Below are positions 9,421-17,252 of a DNA stretch of 64,000 nucleotides, piece after piece. Positions within the stretch are counted from its first letter, which is position 1; each line of letters starts with the position of its first letter. Made by a program: the position numbers and the translations under genes. Below the pieces are notes generated by a model. That model was not told the DNA's origin. It was given only the letters and a program-made list of their open reading frames with translations, and searched no databases. The stretch is from Mycolicibacterium mucogenicum DSM 44124 (GTDB lineage Bacteria > Actinomycetota > Actinomycetes > Mycobacteriales > Mycobacteriaceae): assembly GCF_005670685.2 (NCBI RefSeq), contig NZ_CP062008.1, positions 3,720,001-3,784,000 of the forward strand, in the 5' to 3' direction.

Positions 9421-9451
9421 TCCTCACGTGCGCGGCATCCTCACGTCCGCG
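9421..9451. promoter_or_regulatory. Two 14-bp direct repeats, candidate AraC-type operator
   Basis: TCCTCACGTGCGCG (9421-9434) and TCCTCACGTCCGCG (9438-9451) differ at one base and are 17 bp apart start to start. They lie in the 75-bp gap between the amidohydrolase (GTG 9406) and AraC (GTG 9482) genes. AraC/XylS proteins normally bind direct repeats through two HTH motifs, so this is a plausible site for the adjacent regulator. A -10-like TAGTAC is at 9465-9470. Confidence 0.55.
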
Positions 9452-9481
9452 ACTGCACACTCAGTAGTACCGTCTAGAGGC

Positions 9482-10342
9482 GTGACCGTCTCTGCACTTT
9501 CGGACAGAGGTTTATCCCAAACGGCCAAGATGCCCGAGCGGCCGATGATCGAGCTGCGTCGCGGCGGCGGCGCCCTCGGCGGCAGCTATCTCTACGAGGG
9601 CGACGCGCTGATCACCGGCTGGCACTCACATGAGGTGCACCAGATCGAATACGCACTGCACGGCCTGGTCGAGGTGGAAACCGATGTCGCCCACTATCTG
9701 CTGCCGCCACAACAGGCCGCCTGGATTCCGGCGGGTCTACCCCATCAGGCAGTGATGAATCCGGACGTCAAGACCGTTGCCGTGATGTTCGATCCCAGGC
9801 TCATCTCGGACCGGTCGGATCGGGCCCGCATCATCGCCGTTTCCCCGCTGATCCGGGAGATGATGATCTACGCGTTGCGGTGGCCCATCGACCGGCCGCG
9901 GGGTGACGCCGTCTCGGACGGGTTCTTTCGCACCCTGGCACATCTCGTGGCCGAAGCGCTGGACCACGAAGCGCCGCTGAGCCTGCCCACGTCCGAGCAC
10001 CCGATCGTTGCCGCGGCAATGGCCCACACCAAAGCGCATCTGGCTTCGGCGACGGCCGAACAGGTGAGTCGCGCAGTCTCGGTATCTGAGCGGACGCTGC
10101 GGCGGCTGTTCCAGGAGAACATCGGATTGTCTTGGCGGACTTATCTTCTCAATGCCCGGATGCTCCGGGCGATGGCGTTGCTCACCGAGCCGGGACAATC
10201 GGTGCAAGCCACCGCCACCGCGGTCGGTTTCGAGAGCCTCAGCGCGTTCACCCGCTGCTTCACCCAGTTCAGCGGGCAATCACCGTCGGCGTACCGCCGC
10301 CAGACTGCCGAGACGGCGCGCTCGCCGCACGAGCCCCGGTAA
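9482..10342 (+). CDS. AraC-family transcriptional regulator, cupin + HTH
   Basis: 286 residues from GTG 9482. The N-terminal half is a cupin sensor (GWHSHEVHQIEYALHG, then PPQQAAWIPAGLPHQAVM). The C-terminal half is a two-HTH AraC domain: AEQVSRAVSVSERTLRRLFQ and VGFESLSAFTRCFTQFSGQS. An AGAGG sits too close to the GTG for a normal Shine-Dalgarno, and TAGTAC lies 12 bp upstream, so the mRNA may be leaderless. ATG 9530 is an alternative start (270 aa). The divergent amidohydrolase is the likely target, sensed through the cupin domain; ligand unknown. Confidence 0.88.
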   Translation: MTVSALSDRGLSQTAKMPERPMIELRRGGGALGGSYLYEGDALITGWHSHEVHQIEYALHGLVEVETDVAHYLLPPQQAAWIPAGLPHQAVMNPDVKTVAVMFDPRLISDRSDRARIIAVSPLIREMMIYALRWPIDRPRGDAVSDGFFRTLAHLVAEALDHEAPLSLPTSEHPIVAAAMAHTKAHLASATAEQVSRAVSVSERTLRRLFQENIGLSWRTYLLNARMLRAMALLTEPGQSVQATATAVGFESLSAFTRCFTQFSGQSPSAYRRQTAETARSPHEPR

Positions 10343-10351
10343 AGGCCGCGA

Positions 10352-10993
10352 TCACGACCGGTCGCCGTCATCCATCTCCCAGGTGCGATCACATCGCTCC
10401 TCGGTCTCGGCGATCAACTGCGCGTTCGGCTCGTCGACCGCACGAACCCAATGCTCGGCGGCGATCAGACTCCGCCCACCGGCAATGTGACGCGCGAGCA
10501 GACGCCGGCGCCGCACGTCGTCAGCGCCCCTGAGGTAGTAGAGCCGATCGATCAGCTCCCGCGCACCGGAGAAACCGTGGGACGGCAACGCCAGGTAGTT
10601 ACCCTCGGTGACCACGAGCCGGGCCGCCGCCGGCACGACCAAACCAGCTGCGACAGACTCCTCGAGCGCCCGATCGAACTGCGGCACATAGACATCAGCA
10701 GTCTGATAAGCGTCCCGCACCCGGGCCAGGGACACCACGAAGCCGGCGGCATCGAAGGTGTCGGGGGCACCCTTGCGTCCTTTGCGGCCCAGCCGCACCA
10801 GCTGCCGGTTGGCGAGATGAAACCCATCCATGGGCACCAGGGCGGCGAAATCGCGCTGAGTGGAAGTGAATTCATCGACGAGGCGCTCGGCTGCCGTCGA
10901 CTTGCCGACACCCGGCGGTCCGGTCAGACCGACGATCACCCGGCCCGACCGCTCCTCGAGCAGTCGGGCGACATCGTCGGTCAACCGGGCCAT
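10352..10993 (-). CDS. P-loop nucleoside/nucleotide kinase family protein
   Basis: 213 residues. Walker A is GLTGPPGVGKST at about 22-33. MDGFHLANRQL follows, as in uridine kinase / phosphoribulokinase / pantothenate kinase-like proteins of the YggC/fructose-kinase type. VTEGNYLALP is the strand with the catalytic or Mg-binding acidic residue. RRRRLLARHIAGGRS is a basic lid region. It phosphorylates a small molecule, probably a nucleoside, sugar or vitamin; the substrate cannot be read from the sequence. It lies 65 bp after the 25-residue lipopeptide gene on the same strand and is convergent with the AraC gene by 9 bp. Confidence 0.85.
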   Translation of the reverse strand: MARLTDDVARLLEERSGRVIVGLTGPPGVGKSTAAERLVDEFTSTQRDFAALVPMDGFHLANRQLVRLGRKGRKGAPDTFDAAGFVVSLARVRDAYQTADVYVPQFDRALEESVAAGLVVPAAARLVVTEGNYLALPSHGFSGARELIDRLYYLRGADDVRRRRLLARHIAGGRSLIAAEHWVRAVDEPNAQLIAETEERCDRTWEMDDGDRS

Positions 10994-11033
10994 GGCGCGG
11001 ACACTAGCCGCTCAGCGCGTCCAAGTCGAAGAC

Positions 11034-11061
11034 GTGACGCACCCGACGTCGAGGGTGTCAC
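11034..11061. terminator. Imperfect hairpin at the end of the WXG/HExxH operon
   Basis: GTGAC (11034-11038) pairs with GTCAC (11057-11061), and ACCC pairs with GGGT inside, with a 2-base bulge and an 8-base loop. It overlaps the stop of the small lipopeptide gene. It is a modest structure and may be a weak terminator. Confidence 0.35.
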
Positions 11062-11135
11062 CGCCGCTGCGGCTCGGGCGCACACGCCATCAACGTCACC
11101 AAAGCCGCACCCAGGATGAGGATTCGACGAATCAC
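11058..11135 (-). CDS. 25-residue lipopeptide, last gene of the WXG/HExxH operon
   Basis: A very short frame starting at a GTG that overlaps the TGA of the preceding HExxH gene (GTGA), the same coupling used by the rest of the operon. The product begins VIRRILILGAALVTLMAC: two Arg, a hydrophobic stretch and a classic lipobox ending in Cys, followed only by APEPQRR. It would be exported, lipidated and cleaved to an eight-residue lipopeptide. It resembles lysis/entericidin-type micro-lipoproteins in layout only. It may instead be the stub of a truncated lipoprotein. No family is recognised. Confidence 0.5.
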   Translation of the reverse strand: MIRRILILGAALVTLMACAPEPQRR

Positions 11136-12313
11136 GAATAGCCGCCATCGGAAGCGCCGGCGTTGGTCTCGAACGGATTTCGACGGCCGGTGAGCCTTTC
11201 GGCGCCCAGGCTGATCGCGTACTGCTTGACGAATTCGACACGTCCCAACGCGGCCCACTGTGCCGAGTGTCGCTCTTCGTGATGCAGGACACGATCGATG
11301 TCCACGTCCTGTTGGCGTGCACCGCGGGGCCCGTCGTACCACATCTGCCCCGACCCGATGATCTTGCGGAGTTGGTCGCCCGCATCGGTCGGGTGGGCGA
11401 TGTTGATCAGGAACACGTCACCGTAGGTCGACCCGGCCTGCTGGCTCAGCTGGTTCTGGATGAACCCGCCGCCCAGTCCCATCAGCATGCCGTTGGGCGT
11501 GGTGGCGAACCGTCCGCCGCTGCCCGCCAGTCGCGGAACCTGTTCGTAACTCCAGGAATTCGAAGCCTGCCGGTCGACGATGCGCTGCACCTCGTTCGCG
11601 GTGTAGGGCGTCTCGGCGAAGTCGGTGTTCGGGTTTCCCTTCGTGTAGCCGGTGCCCGCATTCAGGATGTACGTCATCAGCGCGGCCCGGCGGGCGTCGC
11701 CGGCACTGGTCCCCGCAGACAAAAGGAAGTAGGTGTTGTCGTCGCTGGGATCGCTGCTGGTCCGGTTGTTGTCGACGACGCGCTCCATGCCCGTGAGGAT
11801 GTCGAAACTCGCCGGCGTGATGTGCTGCTGCCCCGCGATGTCGACGATGACCTGGGGTGGCACACCCTTTTTCGCCGCATTCTGCAGCCACTCCCGGTGA
11901 TACCCCTCGCTCGTTCCGCTCAGCAGACCCGCGTCGCGCAGCGCGTCCTCGTACTTGTTGACGGGGTCGTATCCCGGCTCCCCGGGATCGTCGCCGATTC
12001 GGGTGTCTTTCGCCTCCGGCACATCGAACGCAATACGTTCGGCGGCCGCGCGATCGCCGTGCTCGTAAAGGAACGCGGCCGATTCGAGCTTCCCCGCGAA
12101 CACGGACATGCCCTGTCCGAGCACCTGCGCACGGCGGACAAACGCATCACCCACCTCCCGGCACGCCTGGCCGCTGTCGAGTGCGGCCACCGGATCCGCG
12201 GCGGCCGAGAGCGCGGGGCCACCATCGTCGTCGCACAGGCCGTCGGCCAGACCCGCCAACCGGGCCGCGGTGTCGCGCAACGCGGCCACGACGACGGTCA
12301 GCGGCGCGGTCAT
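11132..12313 (-). CDS. Large WXG-operon partner with C-terminal HExxH motif
   Basis: 393 residues from ATG 12313, which overlaps the stop of the upstream WXG gene (ATGA). The N-terminal 100 residues are helical and Ala-rich (MTAPLTVVVAALRDTAARLA..), like an ESX-type partner helix bundle. The middle (about 115-330) is a globular domain I do not recognise. The C-terminus holds HHEERHSAQWAALG with an HExxH zinc-protease motif (HEERH at 345-349), a downstream Tyr (KQYAIS) and a closing NPFETNAGASDGGY segment. Similar HExxHxxQW plus closing Gly-Tyr patterns occur at the C-termini of actinobacterial secreted proteins of unknown function. No signal peptide is seen; export would be through a type VII (ESX-like) route with its partner. 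The peptidase role is inference. Confidence 0.7.
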   Translation of the reverse strand: MTAPLTVVVAALRDTAARLAGLADGLCDDDGGPALSAAADPVAALDSGQACREVGDAFVRRAQVLGQGMSVFAGKLESAAFLYEHGDRAAAERIAFDVPEAKDTRIGDDPGEPGYDPVNKYEDALRDAGLLSGTSEGYHREWLQNAAKKGVPPQVIVDIAGQQHITPASFDILTGMERVVDNNRTSSDPSDDNTYFLLSAGTSAGDARRAALMTYILNAGTGYTKGNPNTDFAETPYTANEVQRIVDRQASNSWSYEQVPRLAGSGGRFATTPNGMLMGLGGGFIQNQLSQQAGSTYGDVFLINIAHPTDAGDQLRKIIGSGQMWYDGPRGARQQDVDIDRVLHHEERHSAQWAALGRVEFVKQYAISLGAERLTGRRNPFETNAGASDGGYS

Positions 12314-12825
12314 GCCAGTTCCCAACCGACCTTGCGGATCTGATAGCCGGTGTCCCGGTCGGCCGCCTCGAATTTCGCGAGCAGTAGTTTGATCGCGTTC
12401 TCGACCTCGATCCGCTTGGCTGCGATCTGCAGCGCCTGGACCGGCGAAACCCGCGCATACCAGCGGAGCCAGAAACCGGGTGTGACGCCACCGTCGTCGG
12501 CGACGTCCCACTGTGCCTCAGCGGCGTCGACTGCCTTCTTCAGGCCCGCGCGGAGCTCCGCGAGCAGCGCACCACCAGTCGCCAACGGCCCCGCCACCGC
12601 ATCGAGGTGGTTCCGATATGCGGTCTGCTCGTCGAGTGATTCGCGGCCCTGCTTCTGCGCGGCATCGGCGGCAGTGCCGGTCCAGCCCTCGGCAAGGTGG
12701 GCGAATTGCGTTCGTGCCCGGTCGATCTGAGCGTCGACACGCTGGGCCGCGGCGCGCGCATCGAGGGATGCCGTCAGCAAGGATTCCGGATCGGAATTGA
12801 GCACCTGCGACACCGTGTACGGCAT
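12310..12825 (-). CDS. WXG100-like protein, first gene of a three-gene operon
   Basis: 171 residues from ATG 12825, with GGGGGA upstream. The N-terminal 95 residues form a predicted long-helix hairpin with the turn HLAEGWTGTAADAAQ, a WxG motif at 48-50, as in ESX/EsxA-type proteins, but the protein is longer than the usual 100 residues. The C-terminal third has another helical part (SPVQALQIAAKRIEVENAIK). I see no clear YxxxD/E export signal. It is coupled by ATGA to the HExxH gene, so the two products probably form one complex. The gene is divergent from an MDR oxidoreductase gene. Confidence 0.75.
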   Translation of the reverse strand: MPYTVSQVLNSDPESLLTASLDARAAAQRVDAQIDRARTQFAHLAEGWTGTAADAAQKQGRESLDEQTAYRNHLDAVAGPLATGGALLAELRAGLKKAVDAAEAQWDVADDGGVTPGFWLRWYARVSPVQALQIAAKRIEVENAIKLLLAKFEAADRDTGYQIRKVGWELA

Positions 12826-12968
12826 GGACCATCCCCCGTTCCAATCGGTCCTTTCATTGTCCCCCACAGGCCGCAGGCCACCGGTCACGAAAATCGAATC
12901 CCTCGCTGCAAGGGTGTCACCGAGTGGGAACCCGCCTTCCGCGGACCGCGCGGGCCGACTAAGACCGA

Positions 12969-13988
12969 ATGATGACCTCCCATATCGCTCCTCCGCCGGA
13001 CACCATGCGGGCGATGGTGCTCACCGAGTTCGGCGGCCCCGATGTCCTGCATGCCGCCGAGCTGCCCACCCCGGTGCCCCGAGCCGACGAGGTGCTGGTG
13101 GAGATCGCCTGCTCCAGCGTCAACCCGGCGGATTGGAAAACCCGCGAGGGCAAGCTCTCCGCGTACATCGACTACCACTTCCCGTTCGTGCTGGGCTTCG
13201 ACCTGGCCGGCGTCATCGCTGCCGTCGGGCCGGGCGTGACGCGCTGGCAGGTGGGTGATCAGGTTTTCGGGATGTCCAACCAGCGCAGCGGTGAAGACGG
13301 CACGTACGCCGAGTACTGCCTCGCCTCTTCCGAACTGCTCGCGCCGTTGCCCGATGGCTGGGGCTACGTCGACGCCGCCGGTCTGCCAGTGGCGGGTAGC
13401 ACCGCCTACGGCGGCATGGTCGACGCCGGCGAGCTGCAGAACGGCCAGACCGTGTTGATCAACGGCGGTGCCGGCGGTGTCGGCAGCATCGCGATCCAGA
13501 TCGCTCACGCGCTGGGTGCACGGGTCGCGGTGACCTGCAGCCCGAAGAACTTCGATTACGTCTCCGCACTCGGCGCCGACCTGGCCATCGACTACCGGGG
13601 CGGCGACGTCGTGACGCAGCTGCGTGCCTGGGCTCCGTCGGGTGTCGATCAGGTGCTCGACGCCGTGGGTCTGGACACGCTGCTGCCGCACGCCGAGGAA
13701 CTGGTGGCACCCGGCGGCCGCTACGTCGAGATCGAGACGCTCATCTCGCGTGCCGACGAGGAGCGGGTGGCCCGCGCTGCCGAGCGCGGGGTGCGGATCG
13801 TCTCCAACATGATCGCGATCCAGCGCCAGCCGCAGCACCTGATGGAGTTGGCTGCACTCTGCGCCAAGGGCGCGATCCGGCCGCCCGAGACCGAGGTGCT
13901 GCCGCTGTCCAGGGTGGCTGACGCGCACCGCCTCGTCGAGGCCGGTCACGTTCGCGGGAAGGTCATCCTCGCCGTGCACACCGACTGA
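12969..13988 (+). CDS. NADPH:quinone reductase / zinc-independent MDR alcohol dehydrogenase family
   Basis: 339 residues. An N-terminal GroES-like domain (MRAMVLTEFGGPDVL.., CSSVNPADWKTREG, FVLGFDLAGVIAAVGPGV) is followed by a Rossmann domain with NGGAGGVGSIAIQIAHALGA and ALGADLAIDYR. The zinc-ligand Cys/His set of classical alcohol dehydrogenases is absent, which fits quinone oxidoreductase or enoyl reductase activity with NADPH. In-frame ATGs at 12972 and 13005 are alternative starts. It stands alone between divergent and downstream genes. Confidence 0.88.
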   Translation: MMTSHIAPPPDTMRAMVLTEFGGPDVLHAAELPTPVPRADEVLVEIACSSVNPADWKTREGKLSAYIDYHFPFVLGFDLAGVIAAVGPGVTRWQVGDQVFGMSNQRSGEDGTYAEYCLASSELLAPLPDGWGYVDAAGLPVAGSTAYGGMVDAGELQNGQTVLINGGAGGVGSIAIQIAHALGARVAVTCSPKNFDYVSALGADLAIDYRGGDVVTQLRAWAPSGVDQVLDAVGLDTLLPHAEELVAPGGRYVEIETLISRADEERVARAAERGVRIVSNMIAIQRQPQHLMELAALCAKGAIRPPETEVLPLSRVADAHRLVEAGHVRGKVILAVHTD

Positions 13989-14080
13989 GCTCTCGGGCCA
14001 AAGCCCTTGGGACGGAGATGTATCCGACCGCGGGGCTGGTAGCGTGATGCGGACGTTCAGGCCGAGGTACGGGAGGCGTT

Positions 14081-15550
14081 GTGGGGCAAGGTGAAATGCT
14101 CCATCACCTGGTGTCCGACGCCGCTGCCGCCGCACCCGATCGTCCTGCCATCATCGCCGAAGACGGCACCGTCACGACGTTCGCGCAATTCGACCGGTCG
14201 ATCGCGGCAGTCGCCGGCTGGATCGCATCCCGAACCACCCGCGGCGACCGCGTCGCAGTGATCGCCGACAACGGCCCGGACTACGCCACGCTCTACTACG
14301 CGGTGCCGCGCGCCGGATGCATCCTCGTCCTGATCAACCAGCGGCTCAGCGCCGACGAGCATGTCGCGCAACTCGCGACCGCGGCTCCCACCCTGGTCCT
14401 CGGTGACGGCCGCTATCTGGAGTCTCTGGGCCGCCCCGATGCGATCTCGTTCGACAACGAACAATGGGCTGCGGCAACGCAATCGACGCAACGTTCCGTG
14501 CCCGACGAACCCGACCCGGACGACCCGGTCTGGCTGCTCTTCACCAGTGGGTCGACGGGAACACCGAAAGGTGTTGTCCACACGCATCGTTCGATCACCG
14601 CAGCGGTCCGGGGCAGCATCGCCGGCAGGTCGGTCCGTCCCGGCGGCGTCTATCTGCTGCCGTTTCCCATGTGCCACATCGCCGGGTACAACATGCTGGT
14701 GCACCACGGCGCACAGTCGACGGTGCTGCCGGTGGCGGCATTCCGGCCCGACGCTTTCGCGGCCACGGTGAACCGGTACCGGGTGACCTCGTGTTCGTTG
14801 GCCCCGACCATGCTGCACAGCCTGTTGGCCCATCTCGACCAGACCGGCATCGAGCTGCCGTCATTGCGGGACATCGCCTATGGTTCGTCCGCCATCCCGG
14901 CCGACCTGCTGCGGCGTGCCCTCGACCGTCTCGACGTGGGATTCCACCAGGGCTATGGCATGACCGAAACCGGTGGCAACGTCACGTTTCTCGGCCCCGA
15001 GGACCACCGCGCGGGCGCCGCCGGTGATACCGCCGTGCTCACCACCGCCGGCCGTCCCCATGCCGACGTACAGATCCGGATCGCGGCGAACGGCGAGATC
15101 CTGGTTCGCGGAGACCAAGTGGCGGTCCGGTACTGGCCCGACACACCCACGACCGCCGATGGCTGGTTACCCACCGGCGACGTCGGATACCTCGACGACG
15201 AGGGCCGGCTCGTGGTGTCCGACCGGCTGAAGGACATCATCATCACTGGCGGCGAGAACGTGTCCTCGCGGGAAGTCGAGGACGTGCTGTCATCGCACCC
15301 CGACGTGGATCAGGTTGCGGTCGTGGGGGTCCCGGATCCGTATTGGGGCGAGGCGATCTGCGCAGTCGTCGTGCCCACCGCCGGCACTCGACCTGACGCG
15401 GACGCCCTGACCGCGCACGTGCGGGAACGCATCGCGGCCTTCAAACGCCCCCGGCACGTCGTGTTCGTCGACGCGCTACCCCTGACGACAAACGGCAAGA
15501 TCGCGAAACAGGTACTGCGCGAACAACTCCGGGCGCAGTTCGCCGGTTAG
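14081..15550 (+). CDS. AMP-forming acyl-CoA synthetase / CoA ligase
   Basis: 489 residues from GTG 14081, with GGGAGG upstream; ATG 14096 is an alternative. ANL-superfamily motifs in order: P-loop LLFTSGSTGTPKGVVHTH, GYGMTETGGN, LPTGDVGYLDDEGRL, a hinge DRLKDIIITGGENVSSREVE and the C-terminal catalytic Lys in TTNGKIAKQVL. It activates a carboxylic acid to the acyl-AMP and then the CoA thioester. It is downstream of the MDR gene but separated by 92 bp. Substrate unknown. Confidence 0.9.
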   Translation: MGQGEMLHHLVSDAAAAAPDRPAIIAEDGTVTTFAQFDRSIAAVAGWIASRTTRGDRVAVIADNGPDYATLYYAVPRAGCILVLINQRLSADEHVAQLATAAPTLVLGDGRYLESLGRPDAISFDNEQWAAATQSTQRSVPDEPDPDDPVWLLFTSGSTGTPKGVVHTHRSITAAVRGSIAGRSVRPGGVYLLPFPMCHIAGYNMLVHHGAQSTVLPVAAFRPDAFAATVNRYRVTSCSLAPTMLHSLLAHLDQTGIELPSLRDIAYGSSAIPADLLRRALDRLDVGFHQGYGMTETGGNVTFLGPEDHRAGAAGDTAVLTTAGRPHADVQIRIAANGEILVRGDQVAVRYWPDTPTTADGWLPTGDVGYLDDEGRLVVSDRLKDIIITGGENVSSREVEDVLSSHPDVDQVAVVGVPDPYWGEAICAVVVPTAGTRPDADALTAHVRERIAAFKRPRHVVFVDALPLTTNGKIAKQVLREQLRAQFAG

Positions 15551-15561
15551 CGCAGGCCGGC

Positions 15562-16329
15562 TCACTGCGTTGCCGTCGCCAGGCCGGCCCGCTCGACACT
15601 CATCAGGCTCTCGGTCTCGTGTTCCCGCCGGTACGCCGCACCACCGCCATTCAGGCCGAAAAGCCGCTTGCTCCACAACAACCACAGCACGGCGATGATG
15701 TTCACCAGCAACATCGCCACCCGCAGCGTGGTGACCTTCTCGGTCAGTTCGTAAATCTCCAGCGGCAGGAAGATACCGGTGGCCACCACCGCGAAATACT
15801 CTCCCCAGCGCCACATTCCCCACAGCCCAACGGCCTCCACCAGCTCGATCAACGCATACACCGCGATGCCGATCCCGATCCACAACAGGGTTGTGCCCGA
15901 CATGGTGAACGCGTCGTTGATATGCCGAATGATCTTGGAGCCGTCGATGTTCCAGCCGATCTGGTCGGCCAGCGGCCGCAGCAGAGGCAGGTCCTTCTCG
16001 AACATGTCCCGCAGATGCACTCGTGCCGCCCGCACCCGGAAGACGCCATAGGACATCAAGGCCAGCAACAGAAATCGGAAGACACGCTCGACGGCCAGCA
16101 CCCGCATCAGCACTCGGTCACGCAGCAGTCGGCCGCGCGGGACTTCGGGTGCCGATTCCGCCGGCCCCTTCCCTCGGGGCGGGCCGACGACGAATGTCTC
16201 GCACCGCAGGCAGCGCCATGCCTCACCGACCGGGGTCTGCACGTGCAGGCGGGCGGCCAGGTCCGGTTCATCCGGTGCGAATGTTGCATGGCCGCGCAGG
16301 CCACAGGACCGGAGGGCGAAATCCACCAT
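15562..16329 (-). CDS. DUF2127 integral membrane protein with N-terminal CxxC segment
   Basis: 255 residues from ATG 16329; in-frame upstream codons to 16443 would run across the palindrome at 16421. The first 60 residues are soluble and carry CGLRGH and WRCLRCETF (CxxC), a possible small metal-binding knob. Then come about four membrane segments (VFRFLLLALMSYGVF; TTLLWIGIGIAVYALIELVEAV; YFAVVATGIFLPLEIYEL; VAMLLVNIIAVLWLLW), the DUF2127 pattern. Function is unknown for the family. It is convergent with the CoA ligase (11 bp apart) and divergent from the response regulator gene. Confidence 0.8.
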   Translation of the reverse strand: MVDFALRSCGLRGHATFAPDEPDLAARLHVQTPVGEAWRCLRCETFVVGPPRGKGPAESAPEVPRGRLLRDRVLMRVLAVERVFRFLLLALMSYGVFRVRAARVHLRDMFEKDLPLLRPLADQIGWNIDGSKIIRHINDAFTMSGTTLLWIGIGIAVYALIELVEAVGLWGMWRWGEYFAVVATGIFLPLEIYELTEKVTTLRVAMLLVNIIAVLWLLWSKRLFGLNGGGAAYRREHETESLMSVERAGLATATQ

Positions 16330-16420
16330 GTCAGTACCGTAGTGGCACCATCCGGCAGTCGGCCCGAATTCGACCGGTGCGCCCGAAATCCCGCGCCTAC
16401 CAGCGGGAACTCCGTGCTCA

Positions 16421-16438
16421 TAGCCTATCCATAGGCTA
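16421..16438. promoter_or_regulatory. Near-perfect 18-bp palindrome in the DUF2127/response-regulator gap
   Basis: TAGCCTAT-CC-ATAGGCTA has perfect 8-bp arms and a 2-bp centre. It lies 92 bp from the DUF2127 start and 41 bp upstream of the response regulator start, so it can serve either divergent promoter. The symmetry suggests a dimeric repressor site. Confidence 0.55.
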
Positions 16439-16478
16439 ACCACAGATCGTCGCTAAACCGGTTGGCAACAATGTCGCG

Positions 16479-17252
16479 ATGCGATATGCGCCAGACGCCT
16501 ACGCCGCGACCGGGCGGCCACACACCGCCGGACACGCAGCTCCGGCGCCGATGACCCGCCACGATGGCAGCCCGATCGAGGTCCTCGTGGTCGACGACGA
16601 ACCGGCGCTCGGCGACCTGGTGTCCATGGTGCTGAGGTATGAAGGGTGGCAGGTCACCGCCGCTCAGGATGGTGCGACGGCCATCAAGAAGGCCGCTGCC
16701 GAGAAGCCCGACATCGTGGTGCTGGACATCATGCTGCCCGACATGAGCGGGCTCGACGTGCTCCACGAATTGCACCGCATCCGCCCCGAACTGCCCGTGC
16801 TGCTGCTCACCGCAAAGGACACCGTCGAGGACCGGATCGCCGGATTGTCCGCCGGCGGAGACGATTACGTCACCAAGCCGTTCAATGTCGAGGAAATGGT
16901 GCTCCGGATGCGGGCGCTGATCCGCCGCTCCGGCATCGGCGTCGTCGCCGACACCGCGCAGCTGGTCGTGGGTGATCTGGTGCTGGACGAAGACAGCCGT
17001 GAGGTCACCCGGGCCGGTACCGAAATCAATTTGACGGCAACCGAATTCGAAGTTCTCCGTCTCATGATGAACAATCCGCGGCGGGTACTGACCAAGGCCC
17101 AGATTCTGCACGCGGTGTGGGACTACGACTTCGAAGGCCGTTCGAACGTCGTCGAGCTGTACATCTCCTATCTCCGCAAGAAGATCGATGTCGACCGCGC
17201 GCCCATGATCCACACGGTCCGCGGTGTCGGCTATGTCCTCAAACCTCAGTGA
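16479..17252 (+). CDS. OmpR/PhoP-type response regulator
   Basis: 257 residues from ATG 16479, or 233 from ATG 16551; neither has a clear ribosome-binding site. The receiver domain has the acidic pocket DDE (EVLVVDDEPAL), the phosphoacceptor Asp in VVLDIMLPD, the Thr in LLLTAKD and the Lys in YVTKPF. The C-terminal winged helix follows (LTATEFEVLRLMMNNPRRVL; VVELYISYLRKKID; HTVRGVGYVL). It is close to the TrcR/PhoP group of mycobacteria. It overlaps the sensor kinase gene, so they form a two-component pair, and a GT39-type glycosyltransferase gene follows in the same direction. Confidence 0.92.
   Translation: MRYAPDAYAATGRPHTAGHAAPAPMTRHDGSPIEVLVVDDEPALGDLVSMVLRYEGWQVTAAQDGATAIKKAAAEKPDIVVLDIMLPDMSGLDVLHELHRIRPELPVLLLTAKDTVEDRIAGLSAGGDDYVTKPFNVEEMVLRMRALIRRSGIGVVADTAQLVVGDLVLDEDSREVTRAGTEINLTATEFEVLRLMMNNPRRVLTKAQILHAVWDYDFEGRSNVVELYISYLRKKIDVDRAPMIHTVRGVGYVLKPQ

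Noticed and set aside
8402..9481. Upstream extension of the AraC frame to 8402 (646 codons in all)
   Set aside because: The extension is antisense to the amidohydrolase gene and has no sensible protein content; the cupin domain begins after 9482.
12826..12968. tRNA- or att-like sequence in the WXG/MDR divergent gap
   Set aside because: GATTCGAT-like bases occur on the minus strand but the flanking stem does not pair; only a promoter region is likely here.
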